Shown: positions 24,361 through 41,695, numbered from the stretch's first letter. The stretch: DNA of 64,000 bases from Adiantum capillus-veneris (GCA_014529385.2 CM043953.1:111602549-111666548), one strand, 5' to 3'. Notes: generated by a model from the letters alone, not told the origin. A program made the numbers and translations.

Positions 24361-25020
24361 GAACTGGTCTGGGCCAGTGCGGATTGGTTTGGACTAGTTT
24401 AACCAAGGCCATTAGGGAGTACCAGCTGTAGTTTATTTAAAAAAAATGTGTATCAAGAGAGAAAAACGGCAAGGTGAGTGTGAGATGTCAAACTAACTTA
24501 GGGAAAGAAAAGCAAGGGGTGCGTCAACTCTAAAGCTTGAGGGTAACCCATGGGTAGGGGTGCAATGCTTGTGATGTAGCCTTGCAACTTGCAGTTGAGC
24601 TTGTAGAGATTTTTTCTTGAACTTTACGTTTCACTGATCCTCACAACTTGATGTGTTGGGATATGTGGTTACACGTAATATCTTCCACCGAAGTGAGGGA
24701 CGGGATTCCAAGGGATTCCAAGGAATCTAGTGGAAAAACCCAAATGGAGATTATTTAACTTTCTATAGGTAGCTAGAGCTTATTTTAAAACATAAAAAAA
24801 ACAAAAACTTATGCTCAAACCAGTCCGCGCCGGCGCGGACTGGTTTCAGCAGTTTCACAAGGTCTTGAGAGTCCCCTTCCTTGTTATAGGCGAAAACGCT
24901 GCATGGCGAGCTAGTAGGGTAGTTAACATGCTCAAACCAGTCCGCGCCGGCGCGGACTGGTTTCGAGAGGTTCACAAAGGCCTTCTAGGTCATAGGCAAA
25001 ACAAGCTGCTATCGGTGAAA
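24361..25020. repeat. 117-bp repeat with 30-bp perfect palindrome
   Basis: The 30-bp palindrome consists of AAACCAGTCCGCGCC followed immediately by its reverse complement. It occurs at 24817-24846 and 24934-24963, 117 bp apart, inside a tandem unit that also repeats the flanks (ATGCTCAAACC before, TTCACAA and a GGTC/GGCAAAAC-like tail after). A degraded third version lies at 24361-24390. No protein-coding role is visible. Confidence 0.85.
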
Positions 25021-25039
25021 AAAGCTGTCGGATGAGCAA

Positions 25040-27873
<2,834 letters not shown>

Positions 27874-28107
27874 GGCGTATGCGATTGAGCAACAGGAGGA
27901 GTACAACGACAACAAGCACGGTGGTTGACAATGTGGCGGCTTCTTACTCTTGACACGCGTAGGATTCCCTCAGCAACAGCAGCGCAGGAGGTGATTGACA
28001 CACCATCTGTAGTCGTAGAGCTTGTATATGTGTACAAGTTGTGTGCTTGCAATTCCCTGTGGCTTGCACATGGCGTTGGGCAAACTCCCCATAGTTGACA
28101 ATCATTT

Positions 28108-28213
28108 TCAAGAAGAGGAGAGCATATCCCTACCTGAAAATACAATAAAATCATCATCCATGAATATTGCCAAGAACTTGTGCAAAATCTCACTGGAAAT
28201 TTCCATCATGCAT
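28108..28213 (-). pseudogene. Reverse transcriptase fragment (gypsy)
   Basis: A 35-codon stretch reads SSEILHKFLAIFMDDDFIV, matching the catalytic-box region of the 8974-19768 element (SEFLHQFLAIFMDDF) and ending in a stop. Only the FMDD box and a short flank survive. Its closeness to an LTR-like block indicates a large internal deletion. Confidence 0.8.
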
Positions 28214-28298
28214 CGCTCAGATGTTTAGGTAACTCCAAATTCCAATTGGGAGATAGATTCATGTCAAGAGCTTTAGCTCACTACTGTGATTGCAAAAA

Positions 28299-28740
28299 TG
28301 GAATGAGTTGGGCACTTTTGACACTATTCTAAGTTGGAGATTTAGAGTTAGATGTTAGACCAGTTAGAGAATCAAATCCAGACTTCATACAACTACAAAA
28401 ATTGGGCATAGACTGAAATGAAAGTATAACTGGCAGATACTAGACACAAGAATTAGAATGGATACCGAAGGAAAGTACAACTGGCATTAAGTGCCGAGTA
28501 TAATAGAGCTAAATGACAGTAAGAGCAACAACTCAATGATTACAAAGACTCATGTAGCCTATGGAGTGACATACCCCCAAAATGAAGTAGCGGGTCTTAT
28601 TTATAGGTACCCAAACTAGACTCTAATTGATTGTACTTTTCTATAGTTATCGTGGTAATTACGTCTGGTAAATATTAGATCTAACTATGTAATCTGACTA
28701 TATACAAGCACCTGACTAAGGCTCGCTCACACTATCTATA
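28299..28740 (-). repeat. LTR-like remnant related to the gypsy LTR
   Basis: The block begins TGGAATG after a run of A, like the LTR edge at 19241. It shares AAAGTACAACTGGCATTA-like and TGGTAATTAC phrases and has a minus-strand TATA CTATAAATAAG at 28596-28606. The outer edge near 28740 is uncertain and no target duplication was identified. It is probably an old copy reduced to one LTR plus an RT scrap. Confidence 0.6.
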
Positions 28741-30119
28741 AGCTCCTAGAACCGCATGCATGATGGTCAACCACTCGAGAGCTACTCTTCGCAATCTTCA
28801 TGTAGCTCATGAAAATTTGTCAGCATGGAAATTTTTGACCACGCAAGCCTTTTTTTTTATACTAGCATGACCACTCAAGACCTCTATGCAAGCCATGTGT
28901 TTATGTTTACTTTTTTTTTGTTTGCATAAATAGTGGAGATTGCCCTAAAAAATGCGCCCGACTTCCCCTCCCTTGATCCCACCGATGTGTCTTCTTTTAA
29001 TACCCCATGGTACATAGTGCTAGGGAGAGGGAGCCCTTCAAATCGTACCACTAGGACTCACAGCATACATCATGCATGTGAATTAGTCCCTTGTGACACT
29101 GGTGCGGGCAAGGGAACACCACGCTTAGGTGGTGACAATTCATTTGTTGTGCAAAAAGTGAAACATGGCCTTGCACGATTCTCAAAGGGGTGGCCTCAAC
29201 CCCCCTTGCTATCTTTTCAAGCATAGGGCATGGCAACAATGCAAAGGATAGAACTCCAGCTCTGCAATTTAGTGCAAGAGAAGGGGTCTTACCACTAGGT
29301 AATATGCATTTCGTTGGTGAAGTTTTTCCCACACTCAACAAGTGATAAAACCATGAGGTTTGCCAAATCAAAAGCAATGAATGATAAATTATTGGTAGTG
29401 ATGAGAAAGTTTATTTATTTTTAAATTATTGTTAATTATAATGACAAATAGTTGGCTTAAAGATGAAACATGATTGTTAAAAACCTAAAACTATGATAGG
29501 ATTTATTACACATTGAAGATTGCATAAAGAATGTCTTTATTTGGCATGAGTAAGCTCTTCTTTATTTATTTTCAAGAATCCACTTAGAACCAATGCAAGG
29601 CATCTTTGATTGGAAATCTTTTCTGGTGGAATTGATCTACCAAACCAAATGTTAGCAAAACAAAGGATGAAAATTATTAAGGCCATTGTAACAATCATCG
29701 GTTTTTCAAACAATGAAGAGAGACATAGGGTAAAGGAGCCAATTTAGAGACAAACACATTTGAGCCTTAAGTTAAGAACGGACCCTCCCTCAATTTAGAG
29801 ACAAAAAAATTGGCATATTTTGAGAATTTTGCTTATGTGTTTTGTTGTGATTTGTTGAAAAGTGTACCAAAACTGGGTTTTGAGTGTTTCTAATGCATTA
29901 AAAAACCTCAAAATTGAATTTTCCCATTGGAGTATTGAAAAAAAGATCTAAAAATATCAATCTTGGTATCATCTGATCTGCCTTTTCATGAGGATTATGG
30001 TGCAATTTCTAGATATTCAAAATGATTAGATTTGCAAAACCCCCCCAAACAAAGAACAAAAGTGAGAGGAAACAGGTGGGCTCCTCATAGGTCATTGGCA
30101 CCCGACATCTTGGCGAGGG

Positions 30120-30126
<7 letters not shown>
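28741..30126. other. No gene recognised
   Basis: AT-rich sequence without coherent frames. The frame 28933-29226 has no family features. Confidence 0.4.

Positions 30127-30155
<29 letters not shown>
30127..30155. repeat. (GA)n microsatellite
   Basis: About 29 bases of GA repeat. Confidence 0.95.
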
Positions 30156-30799
30156 CATTAATTTCCCTCCCCTCGTTATCATCACAAAGTCGAGGATTTT
30201 TTAAAACGGGCAACTTAGGTTTGTCACATGGCGTGTTGTTGTTGTGAGCATTGAGTGGGTCAAAAACCACTCATGAGAGCACACGAGAATAAACTTGAAG
30301 GATTTTCTCATCATGTTTCTATTTATCTGCCAATTGTATAATTCTGTTAATTACTTGGTGAGCCAAAGGAGATTTTCTTGTTTCTTGAACATGGAACTGG
30401 CCACTTGGCATGATTTGAGCCATTGCCCACCGCTCAAATCGCACGGCCAGAAGCCTCGCTGGAAACAAGTAAAAAAACAAGAACAATTATTTTATTAAGC
30501 TGATTGTCAACCTTCAGAAAAGCAATGACCCGCAAGAGCTTGGCCGGAGCGCAATGATGTAGAGTCATCATCAAAGAAAGAAGAGAAGACAGACAACGTG
30601 GGTGGGGGCAAGAGCAACATTGAAAAGAATGGTCTCAACTTTGAAGACGATCAAGTCAACATCATCCCTGTCCCAAGATACAAAACGGATCCCTTCTTAT
30701 CAATTGCTCTTAGAAGCAGTTCGATCTTCTCCACAAACAGTTTGCAGGTTCCCTAGAAGCAACACGGATCTTTGTCTGCAGGTTTGTCTATGTCCACTG

Positions 30800-30802
<3 letters not shown>

Positions 30803-30885
<83 letters not shown>
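30803..30885. repeat. (GA)n microsatellite
   Basis: About 83 bases of pure GA repeat in otherwise unrecognised sequence. Confidence 0.97.
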
Positions 30886-30888
<3 letters not shown>

Positions 30889-33538
30889 GCTATGACACTA
30901 GTAGGTGAGCTTTAATGGAACCATCAAACGCGGACTCTACTGCCTTCTCATCCTCTTAGCTATGGTGCTAGAAGTGGCAACGCCCAGCTAGCTGTACTGG
31001 CACCTTATAACTATTCACATGAAAGCGAAGCGCCATGAAGAAAAGCCTACCTCCTCATCATGACGAGAGCATTCTTCAATAACATAGAGTTTGTAGGGAA
31101 AGCTCCTCTCTATTCATTGCAGCAGTACAAGGTCGACAATGTCGTTGTTTGCCCCATTGGCTTTCTGAATCGGCCTTCTTTTGCAATGAAGCCTCAACAA
31201 CTAATTATAAGCCTACTTGCACCTTCCCCGCGTAGCGATCATAGCAGCTTTGTGTACAACAAGACCCAGTGGCCATCTGAACAGTATATCCAGCTTCAAC
31301 TACCTTACTCAGCTTGTTTCTACAGGCGTAACTAGTTATGGCCAGCATTATGCCGCTTCAAGTATAGCTCATGCAGATTCAACAACCCTGTGCCCTCGGT
31401 CATCCTTCAATGTTCATGGAAATGATATGCAGCAGATTACCATGCCTAATTTTCAAGATTCATACCAATTCTTTTCCGCCCTGTTTGCCTGTGCAGCAGC
31501 AAGCCGGGCAGAATCGAAAAGGAGTACCAAAGACTTTTCAAACCTTGGTTATATTTTGCAGATCATCAAGCTGGAGGGTACTTTGGATTCTTGCGGACAT
31601 GATGAGCACTCTCAAAGATCAGATGTCTCGTACAATCAACCCATGACAAAGGTCTGTTGTAGTGCTACGAAAATAGAAGATATCAGATTTCAATCGATGA
31701 TCAGTTGGCCTAATCTAGAGTTGAATCACCAAAACTCATTGCCTTTGTAGGCCTATTCATCACATTTTTCTCTTGATGCTATCAGGTTGTTGGCGATGCA
31801 GATGGCAAAGGCCGAAGAAATGGAAAGAGTAAACGTTGAAGTGGACATGAGGGAAAAAAAACTTAGGAGGATCAATCACACCAAATCTTATGATGGTTAT
31901 CCTCAAGTAATTAAGCCAACGGCTTCAGTTCTAGTTGCTTGTGCTTTTAGAATAGAGTGTGAGGGGACTAGTGACACATAGCTCAATGTCAAGAGGAAGG
32001 CATTGGGCAATATTGCCACTAGTGCAAGTCATGGTTTGATGAGCCATTGGCTTCAATCACACTGCTCGTCCAGCTCTGTTGATAGCCTATCTAAAATTTG
32101 ATGAGGCAATAATTTTGAAATGATTTGCAGACAAACATAAATATCTCTCATGACCAATTCAAGAATATGGTGTCCACGGGAGTTGGTTAATATGTAGCTC
32201 CAAGGAGATGCAATAGCATTGCATTAAAAGTCAAGTAGTCAATCATGCAAGTGCCTACGCTGCCGACTAGGATCAAAGAATAGCCAAAGAGTATAAGCAG
32301 AAGTTAATTCTTTTTTCCACATAAAGAGATTTGATGCTGGAGAAGCCGAAGAATACGGACTACGGATTAATGGTATTTTTGGAGACAGGTATACCAATAT
32401 GTCATCACCTATTAGCCTCCAGTAGTAGTTCAATGCTGGCCATTCAACAACTGGGTGGGATAGCAGAAAGTTTACAGACAATATGGTCAATATTGCAACC
32501 TGGAAAGAGATTTTGCTAAACCACATGCAAGCAATAGCCAATGCGGGTGCAGTTGAGATTAGCAACAGCAGTATACTACCACGTTGCTCTGAGTAGCTAC
32601 GTATGAAGCAAGGAATGCTGGTGGTGGGGATTTGAACACCCAACAGTTAATGCATCGGAGATCCCTTCTTTCCAATAACCATGATTCGGTGGCGGATCCT
32701 ATGAGCAAAGGTCCATGTACAACTACCAGATAAAGTTTAGATGGCTGCAGATGGCAGACATCAATTTGGTATTGTAGCCAACACAAACCCTCATTTTCCC
32801 TTGGAGGAAAGCTACTCCAAGGCGGGCAATGAAAATCGATTCACATCTCCTCAAAGGTCTTTTGTGCAACGGGCGGTCGAGGTAGAAACTCCATATAGTA
32901 GCTATAGTATGCCGAACAGGCCAAGTGCAATTATCGCCAACAAAGACAACATTTTATAGTGCAAGGCATGCTGTTGTTAATATATTGTTTGAGTGTGAAA
33001 CCAATTTTAATAGAGTTTGTGACCTACTGTCAAATGCATTTTGCAACCTCAAGATTTGATTATTATTTTATTTAGCTATACACTCAATATATCATATATG
33101 TTAGGTGCCAAGCGTCCTCTTGTGCAAATAAATTCCTTGATGTCGCATCTTATCTCGATTTTCTTCTAGAGATGAGTCAGCTTTCTTTGCATCTCTTACT
33201 GGATTAGCATATAAGATCCATTACATCAGCAAAAATTCAAGGAGGGTTGTTTGGACAGAGGGGTTGGCTGGGGTGCTACAGATTGGAGGGCCGCCAGGGC
33301 TTGAGAAGGAGAGGGAGCCACATGGGGTGGTGGCGGCGATGTCAATTAGACTGAACATATGGAATCTAGTTGTGTGCAAAAAAGGGATAGATTTCTTGCA
33401 AGCTACATGCCGCCACCTCAACTTCATCATTAACATAACTACTAGTACCTCTATCGCAAGCACTGGCTTCTACATCTTTTGGAGGGATTGCACCTTGATA
33501 GCCTTCAAGTTGCATCTTTTGACTAGAGATATTAGTTT
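30886..33538. other. Unrecognised, possibly old coding remnants
   Basis: Protein-like stretches occur on + at 31217-31750, 31787-31981 and 32741-32959, but frames change often and no domain is recognisable. They may be exons of a pseudogene. I considered an EH-domain protein and could not support it. Confidence 0.3.
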
Positions 33539-34099
<561 letters not shown>

Positions 34100-34180
34100 A
34101 AATTTTATATTAAATGTCTTCAAATTTTCAAAATGATTTATGAGACCAATCCGATAAACTCCTTGTGGATCTAATATAAT

Positions 34181-36132
34181 GTCTACGTTCTCCAAGAAAA
34201 AAGTGCATCGATTCGGTAAAGAGCTTCGTCAATGTCTGTCTTTGTAAATAGACGTACTATGACATATATAGATAAAGAGAGATGGAAAGAGTTATTTGCG
34301 CTGACAATACTGTGGATGCCAGGTGATGAAGCAAAGCTCCATACTCTACCTTTGGTGTTGCGAGGTAAAGCAAAAGTTTGGCTCAATGGCTTAGAAGATG
34401 CACACAAGCATAATTGGATCGGACTTCACGAGCAATTTCTACAAAGGTATCCAAAAGGTGGTGTCGGCTTCAGAAGCAGATGCAAAGATTAAAGGCTTGC
34501 AGCAGGATGTAAGTGCAAATTTCAATACCTTTGTTGATATATTTGAAGCCTATTGAGGGGATATGGTGGCTGCTATCCAAGCAACCAATGCGGGATATTT
34601 TAAGCTGGAAAAGTTTCTATCTTGCTTGCATCCCTATGTTCGTGAGAGAGTGGACTATGAAGATCCAAGGACCTATGACAAGGCTGTCAGAGTCGCCAGA
34701 GCAAAGAGCCAAAAAATGAAGAAGGAGATGGAGGCAAAATTGCTACAATCTACAATCAAAGCAGCCAGTGGGCCTAGGCCCGAACAGGTGGGTGAACATC
34801 AAGAGGTAAGGGCCCCTTCTTTTATTGATATGAATTTGATCAAAGTACGTGAAGGTGATGCCATGCTAGAGGAGGTACAACAAGTGCCAATAAACTCTCA
34901 AAAAATGCAAAGAGGCATATTCAGAGTGCCACCGAGTTTGCTTGCTCAAGAGGACGGGATGGTAAAAGATCTTGAAGAAGTGTTCATTCCAAAACCTGCA
35001 ATGGGGAAGGTAGCAAAGGTGCAAGAATCAGCGAGTTCAAAAGAGGAATCCGAAAGTTCTCAAAGCTCAAGCAATGTTTTAGACACATATAGCACGTGGG
35101 AGACAAGGTCTATATCTTCACAAGGTATGAAACTTATGATTTTTTTCATGTGGATGAAGTGATGAACAATGTATACGAGTTGCCTGCCAGCCATCTGAAT
35201 GTCTAGGAGAAGAATAGTGCAGGTGTAGAGGTACCTTGTGTGAACCTGCTAGTCGAGCAGCCTTCTATTGTGTCTTGTGGTGGTGAGTCCTTGCTAGAAG
35301 AAGTGTGGTTTGATTGTGCATCTGACTTGATTGAAGAGCAGGTTTTTGAGGATGACTTGCAGGAGCTAAAAACAACATCAGAGGTATGTCAAATTGATTT
35401 GTCTATGCAGGGGGTGGGGCAACCTTTCCTTGATGGGTATGTAGAGGTGCACTTTGAAGTTTCGGAGTTTGTGTATAGCCGTGGAGAGATAGCTCCAGCA
35501 GATAACTCTATGGAAACTAGTACAGGTGCAACCTATGAGAGCGAGACTCCATGCCGAGAAGAAGGTACCACCAACCTTGCAAGTGATGAGGTGTTTGAAG
35601 AACAGGTTGAAGCTCTAGCAAGTCATATTCTTGGGTATGAAAAGTTGGTCTTGGAGCCTATTGTTGAGGATTTGGATGCAGGTATGCCAAGCAAACATGT
35701 TTGCTTGGGTATACAGCAGGTGGAGGCAAATTTCATGGTATTTCTACTTTATGTTATGCTATGGATACATGTGGTGTTGAAGGTTGCTTACATGTATCTT
35801 TGTATTGGTTGCAAGGTTTTTTTGAAGTGGAATATGCTATGAGATTCTCTGTAGTAGAAGATGGATGGAGTATTGGATGCGATGCAAGGGATACAAATGG
35901 TGATAAATATACTTGTAATGTGCACGAGGACTTGTGGACACACGGTAACAAAAACCTGCACTATGAAGAGCTGCAGAAGCGGCTTGTTTTCGGATCTAAA
36001 GGTGATGGCAAAGGCTTAAATATGCATGCTATATTGGTGGAAGGCCATGAACAATGCTTTATTTGTTATCCAGGTGGAGATTACACCGTGCTTGGGGAAG
36101 CTTCAAACTTTCCATTTGACCCTGGAGGGTAA
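34181..36132 (+). pseudogene. Gag-like coding region without pol
   Basis: Starts ATG at 34181 (MSTFSKKKVHRFGKELRQ), shifts frame, then shows a gag capsid signature: LPLVLRGKAKVWLNGLEDA and LHEQFLQRYPKGG (about 34345-34460), a further frameshift, and FLSCLHPYVRERVDYEDP (about 34615-34670). After that come long acidic, Ser-rich segments (34780-35160 and 35240-35700), then a frameshift into 35701-36132, which ends NFPFDPGG. That last phrase resembles motifs near the ends of some gypsy polyproteins. No protease, RT or integrase follows. It could be the gag of a non-autonomous LTR element (TR-GAG type) or a decayed fragment. LTRs were not identified. Confidence 0.6.
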
Positions 36133-39100
36133 TGCAGATTATAATTTTTCTCTCTCTAAACTATCTATACATCCACTGTATATATCATTTGGTTTCATTA
36201 TGTAGCTATTTTATATCATTCTCTCTATGCATACTTATTTTACCTAAATAATGTTGTGGTTGAGAATAAATGCTCAACTAGGGGATGGGCAATGATGGTG
36301 CAGGCAAACTTGGTCTATCCATGAAAATGTCATAGGCACATGCCTAGTTTTTAGCAGGGTCATGGTGTAGTGTTCGGGCAGGTGCTAGATGCAGAGAACA
36401 AAAGACCTTGCCATGAAGTGTATGCCAATGTGATAGTTAGCAAATCAAGCACTTGATGCTCTCTACCATTCAAATGAGCCATGCAGAGAAGGTGAGATGT
36501 TGAGAAGAGGAAAGTTGGGCGTTCTTTCATGGCACTACAAGATAGTGAACAGGGTCGTCATTATGGAGAAAAGGTAGCGCCATACGGCTTGCGAAGGCAG
36601 GTGGATCAAGGAGAAATGGTTCGAGGCGGCTTGTCATGTTCATAAAGGATCATCGAAGAGAAGGGAAGTAGTCCTGCTCCAAGGCACTTGCATTATTGGT
36701 GCCATCATTGTACATCTTGTATAACGAGATTTTGCTCTGATATCTGCCTACTCTAATCTTGAGTAAATGATTATTCTCTCTCCTGTCTTTTGTGTGCAGG
36801 GGAGTACTGGTATACCTATGGTGTTTTTTTTGTACGTGTTAGGTGTGTGAGTGCATCATGTGGGGAAGTATTATATACCAAGAGGATGCCAGTTCGTAGG
36901 GAAAATTTTGCATATTGAGAATCTTGCAAATGTGGGTGTATCGATCAGTGTTGAATTGCATGTCTATGGTCTCTGTTTGCATTTTGGGATGGTTGGGTAT
37001 GGGCATGGACAATAATTGCTAGCAGATTGGGTCTCTGTGTGTATGTTAAATAGGGGATAGGGGTGCTTTCACATCATTGGGCTTAGAGAGGCAGTCATAT
37101 TGGGTGCTGGATGTTTTTCCATTTCCCCCTTTCCAACATCTAAGCCAATTTTGGGATAGCAGCAGTAGAAGATGGAAAGGAACAAATCAACTGGCCTCCC
37201 AGTTCCACCTCTGCAAGATTGAAAGTTTTAAAACTAGCTAGGTTGGCTAACGCCTGTGAATCGAGGTTCGAGTGGAAGGCATGGCGGTGGCCCAAGAACA
37301 CACATTTTCTTAAATCTCAAACCAAGGATGTGTACAACATCCTAATGTTCTCAATGGAAGCAGTGGGGCAAGCAATGGCCGGAATCAAAATGAGGGACAG
37401 TTGCGAAGAACATTTGGTCCTCTTGATTTCTGCTCACCTTTTCAAGGAGTTCCCGGCTATAAAAATAATGCTTCCTTTTAATTTCTAGTAACAATGATTT
37501 CTTAAAACAAGTATTGAAAACATTCTTTATCAACAACATATTTAAACTTAAGGCAAGGTACTCTCAACCAAAATATTGACCATAATAACCATGACGAGTA
37601 CTCTTCTTGTCTCAAGATTACCTAAGGGTGAAAAAAAACACCCATTCTTTATTCATAATCCGCGATGAAAAAATATCACCCAAAAGTTTGGGGTGTCCAT
37701 ACGCCAAACCAGTTATCCATATAATCAAGCGGCTCGCCTATGATAAGAAAACGGTATCCTAAATTATGTAGAAACATCAAGATATGAACAGAGTAGAGAC
37801 TCATCATTCATGGGGGTGACCGACTTAAAAGTACCCTTATATCCATCCTTATTCATTAAAATATTCCAAGGAGTCGGAGGTGTCTTGAGACAATCTGTCT
37901 TAAGGATGGTCAATCATATCTTTTTTAATTCAATCAGACTAAGCAAAACATTTCTTTCTTAGTTTATCAAACAAATGAATGATGTTTCTTGGAAGTTACC
38001 CTTCCGTTTTTAGCCAGCTTTTTCATAAGTACCTAACTATTCTAGGTTTGTGTTTGAGCCACTTAAGTGGCTTGGCACCTCAATCTATAAAATTGGCTCT
38101 AAAACTGTCTACTTTACAACAAACTGTGATCATAGGATATCATTGAGGTCCTATAACGTAGAGGAAAATTCTATTATACCATTTATCCCAAAAAAGTGTA
38201 AAATAAACAAAATTAATTTTCTTAAAATAGTAAGAAGCCACAAAACTGGCTTTTAAATTTAACAGCATATATGTTTTTGAGGCCTAAAACAAGTTGACAA
38301 TGTTTTTTCTAAAAATAGTGTAAGCATAGATTCTTATTGTATACATATTCATGTATTTTTCAAAAAAGTTTTAATGTGCTTTGAAGGTTTTTAATGGGTC
38401 TACATAGGATATCAAAAGTTTTGAGCAATTTTTGTTATTGTACCTATAAGATGCCTCTTAAAATAAAGCAATTTTACATAAAATTATTTATTTCTATTTT
38501 TTTTCAACTCCTTACATGGCTTGAGAACAAATCCCTTAGAAGGTTTTGATGAGTTTTTTTGTGGTCCATGAGAACAGAATTTACAAAAAAGTTTCTTACA
38601 GCCACAAAAGTGGCAAATGTTCACACAGCCCTAGTGTTAACGGATGCAATGTTATAACTTTAAAAGGATTTATGCTACTTATAAACTTAATTCATAACCA
38701 AGCACCTGTGACTAATTTGAAATATGTTGAGACTTGGGAACACGAACACTCTCGTCCGTTAGAATGCTACTCGGACCCACCTCATGGTCAAAAGTGGCCC
38801 TGGCTCTCTTGGTATTTTATCCTCATAAAAGTATGCTTAGCCATTAGGCAAAGTATCAAACTCAAAACTTACCATAAGAATTTTTGTAACGTGTTTTTTA
38901 TCAATTAATTTAATTTCAATTTTCCTTGAGTCTAAGCCTCTTTATTGGATTATGGTATTATAAATAGGCTTTTTTCATGTGATACTATTAGTGGATTCTT
39001 GATACCTTAATTTAGCTATATGAATACGCGTCTAATCTCCAAATTTTAATTTGCTAATTTTTTTATTTTGATTTATAGTAAAATATCTTGTTTTGAGCAA

Positions 39101-39289
39101 GATATTTTATCTTAGCTTCCTCGTGGTGTACTTAAACTCTAATGGTTATCCTATGATTTTTTGAGCTAACTTCCTAATTTTTCTCTTTTAAATATAGTCA
39201 AAAATAGCTTATTTTTATTTAAATATTATTATAGTAATTATCAAATAAAAATATATTTATCCTAAATTTATAACAATGTACCATAATTC
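36133..39289. other. No gene recognised
   Basis: Long AT-rich intergenic sequence. Open frames such as 37219-37488 and 38546-38908 have no family features. No transposon ends found. Confidence 0.45.
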
Positions 39290-40200
39290 TAGAAATCATC
39301 TTAGAAGTTTCTAAGCTAATTTACTAATTATCCCCTTTTACGTCTTGCTAAAAAAGAAAATTTATGACATAGAATTAGGAAACCATTTGACTAATTAAGA
39401 TGTAGTTATCACGTGTTTCTAACAATAAATATAACTATGAAAATTATATCATCAACTTCTAAGCTCTAGTAAAATCAAAAAATTGGAGTAATGATAATTA
39501 GCAAAAGTAATTAACTAATTACGATAGAATTATCATGAGTTATTAACACTATAATCTATCTTTGCAACTTATATCATCAACTTCTAAACTGATTTACTAA
39601 TTATCTTAATTAATTTTTTGCTAAAATCAGACAATTTAAATAATGGTAATTAGCAAAAGTAATTAACTAAATATGAGATAATTATTGTAAGTTTTTAATA
39701 TTAAAATCGATCTCTGAAAAATTATGCCATCAATTTTTAAGCTGATTTACTAATTATCTTAATTAATTTTTGCTAAAATCATAAAATTTAAGCAATGGTA
39801 ATTAATAAAATTAATTAACTAAATATGAGATAATTATTACGAATTTCAATATTGTAATCTATCTTTGAAAATTATCTCATCAACTTCTAAGCTGACTTAT
39901 TAGTTATTTTACTTAATTTTTGATTAAAATCAAAGAATTTAAATAATGATAAATGATAGAATAAATTAACTAATTATTAGATAATTATCACGAGTTTCTA
40001 GCACTGTGGTATAGCTCTGAAAGTTATCTCATCAACTTTTAAGTTAATTTACTAATTATGTTACTTAATTTTTTACTAAAATCAAAGAATTTAAGCAATG
40101 ATAATTAGTAAAACTAATTAAATAATTATGAGATAATTATCACACATTTCCAATACTATAATCTATCTTTAAAAATTATTTCATGGTTTGTTAAGTTATA
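39290..40200. repeat. AT-rich tandem array, period about 151 bp
   Basis: About six units share CATCAACTTCTAAGCTGA, TTACTAATTATCTTAATTAA, CTAAAATCA, AATTAACTAATTATGAGATA and AATCTATCTTTGAAAATTAT. Phrase starts at 39576, 39729, 39879 and 40031 are 150-153 bases apart; the step before (39451) is shorter because of a deletion. It is strongly A/T-rich and non-coding. Confidence 0.85.
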
Positions 40201-40594
40201 TTTCTGAATTCATCATTAATTATAAGTTGAAAATAAATAATTTTTGCTTTTAAAAATACCAAAATTTAATTTAAAAATTTAATATAATTTTCACAACTTT
40301 TTATCAGTGTGTAGAAGCTTTGAAAACTAATTCATATTATCTAAATTGATTCGGTATATTTCTTTTTAATGAAGGTCAAAATTGTGCAATTTCAGTTCTA
40401 ATATATTACGTATTCTTAATAGCTTCAAAAAAATTAGAATATATTTTTAACTCAAAGATTCCCTCAATAACAACAAAAATGATGCACTAGTCTATAGCAC
40501 GCAGCTAGAGCTAATGACGAAGCACATAGATTTGCAACACTATCAGTTGGATACGAGAAGGACAAATACAACTTTGCGTGCATGTGCGTGCGAG

Positions 40595-40638
<44 letters not shown>

Positions 40639-41695
40639 GACACTTTAAAGAGAAGAAAACGCTAAAGACAAAAGAAATGAGAAGAAAAACACAAATATAC
40701 AATGTGAAATAGAACACCTCTTTATATAGATACAAAAGGTTTTTTGACTTTCCACCTTTATATGTCTTTTGACTTTCTACCTTCATATATCTTTTGACTT
40801 TCCATCTTCATCTGTCTTTTCATTTCTTAAACTCACCCTTCACTTACACACTTAATATGTTTTGAAAGACTCAAAGATTGGAGAGACCTAATAGGTTAAT
40901 AATTAAATTGATTACTATTAATAATCAAAGATTTAGTATTACACATGTTAATTACATATAAGAGAATAATTATTAATAGAGAGATGCTTCATATTTCTTA
41001 ATTAATCATATAATTATGAAAATAAACCTAAATTAATACGTCCTTTACTAATCTAACGAGAATAGAGTTAATTACCTCAATTAATCACTTAGAATTTTTG
41101 CTCTCTAGTGATTTTTGGATAGATTCTCTTTAAACTAGAGAGAAGTTGTCATCGAACTCCGAGTCTGTGAAAAAATGTGAAGGCTAGGGACCTTTTTATA
41201 GTTTTTATGACAAACACGGTTATATTTAGCAACCCCAAGCAACTTCTCATCTCAAGGAAGCTTCCTATACTGCTATTTTAGCTCTTGACAAGTCTCGTTT
41301 CAAGATCTCAGGATTTCAAGAACTAAGGATCAAGCACTAGAATCGACCAGAAAGCCTTTCTAAGTAAATTTATTTGCCAAATCTTCCACGATTTTATGTC
41401 GATGGTTTCATTCATCAACTCTTCCAAAGAAGCATAATTATTTGTAAGAACATTTAATTTTAGAAGCCCTTGCAAAGTTTAGAGTCTGCGCTCACCATGA
41501 AAGCTCCAAAGTTCCATTGTGGCTCAAAAAATTGACCTGGAAAGTTGCATCAGTAAGGAGGACATTAATTAAAGAACCATCTCTTCGCTATGTGTGTTTT
41601 TCTGTGGGCATATTGAATGCCATTGTTCATTGCCAAGCTTGGGTAGCATGTGTGACAGAGAACTCGGTCCCCATTTATGCTCAAGCTGATCACGT
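40201..41695. other. No gene recognised; short (GA)n
   Basis: AT-rich sequence with a GA tract at about 40598-40633. It holds the 3' flank of the C2 gene from about 41695 leftward. No poly(A) signal was assigned. Confidence 0.4.

Noticed and set aside
31217-31981. EH-domain or other host gene pseudogene
   Set aside because: Short phrases look protein-like, but frames change too often and no motif could be matched with confidence.
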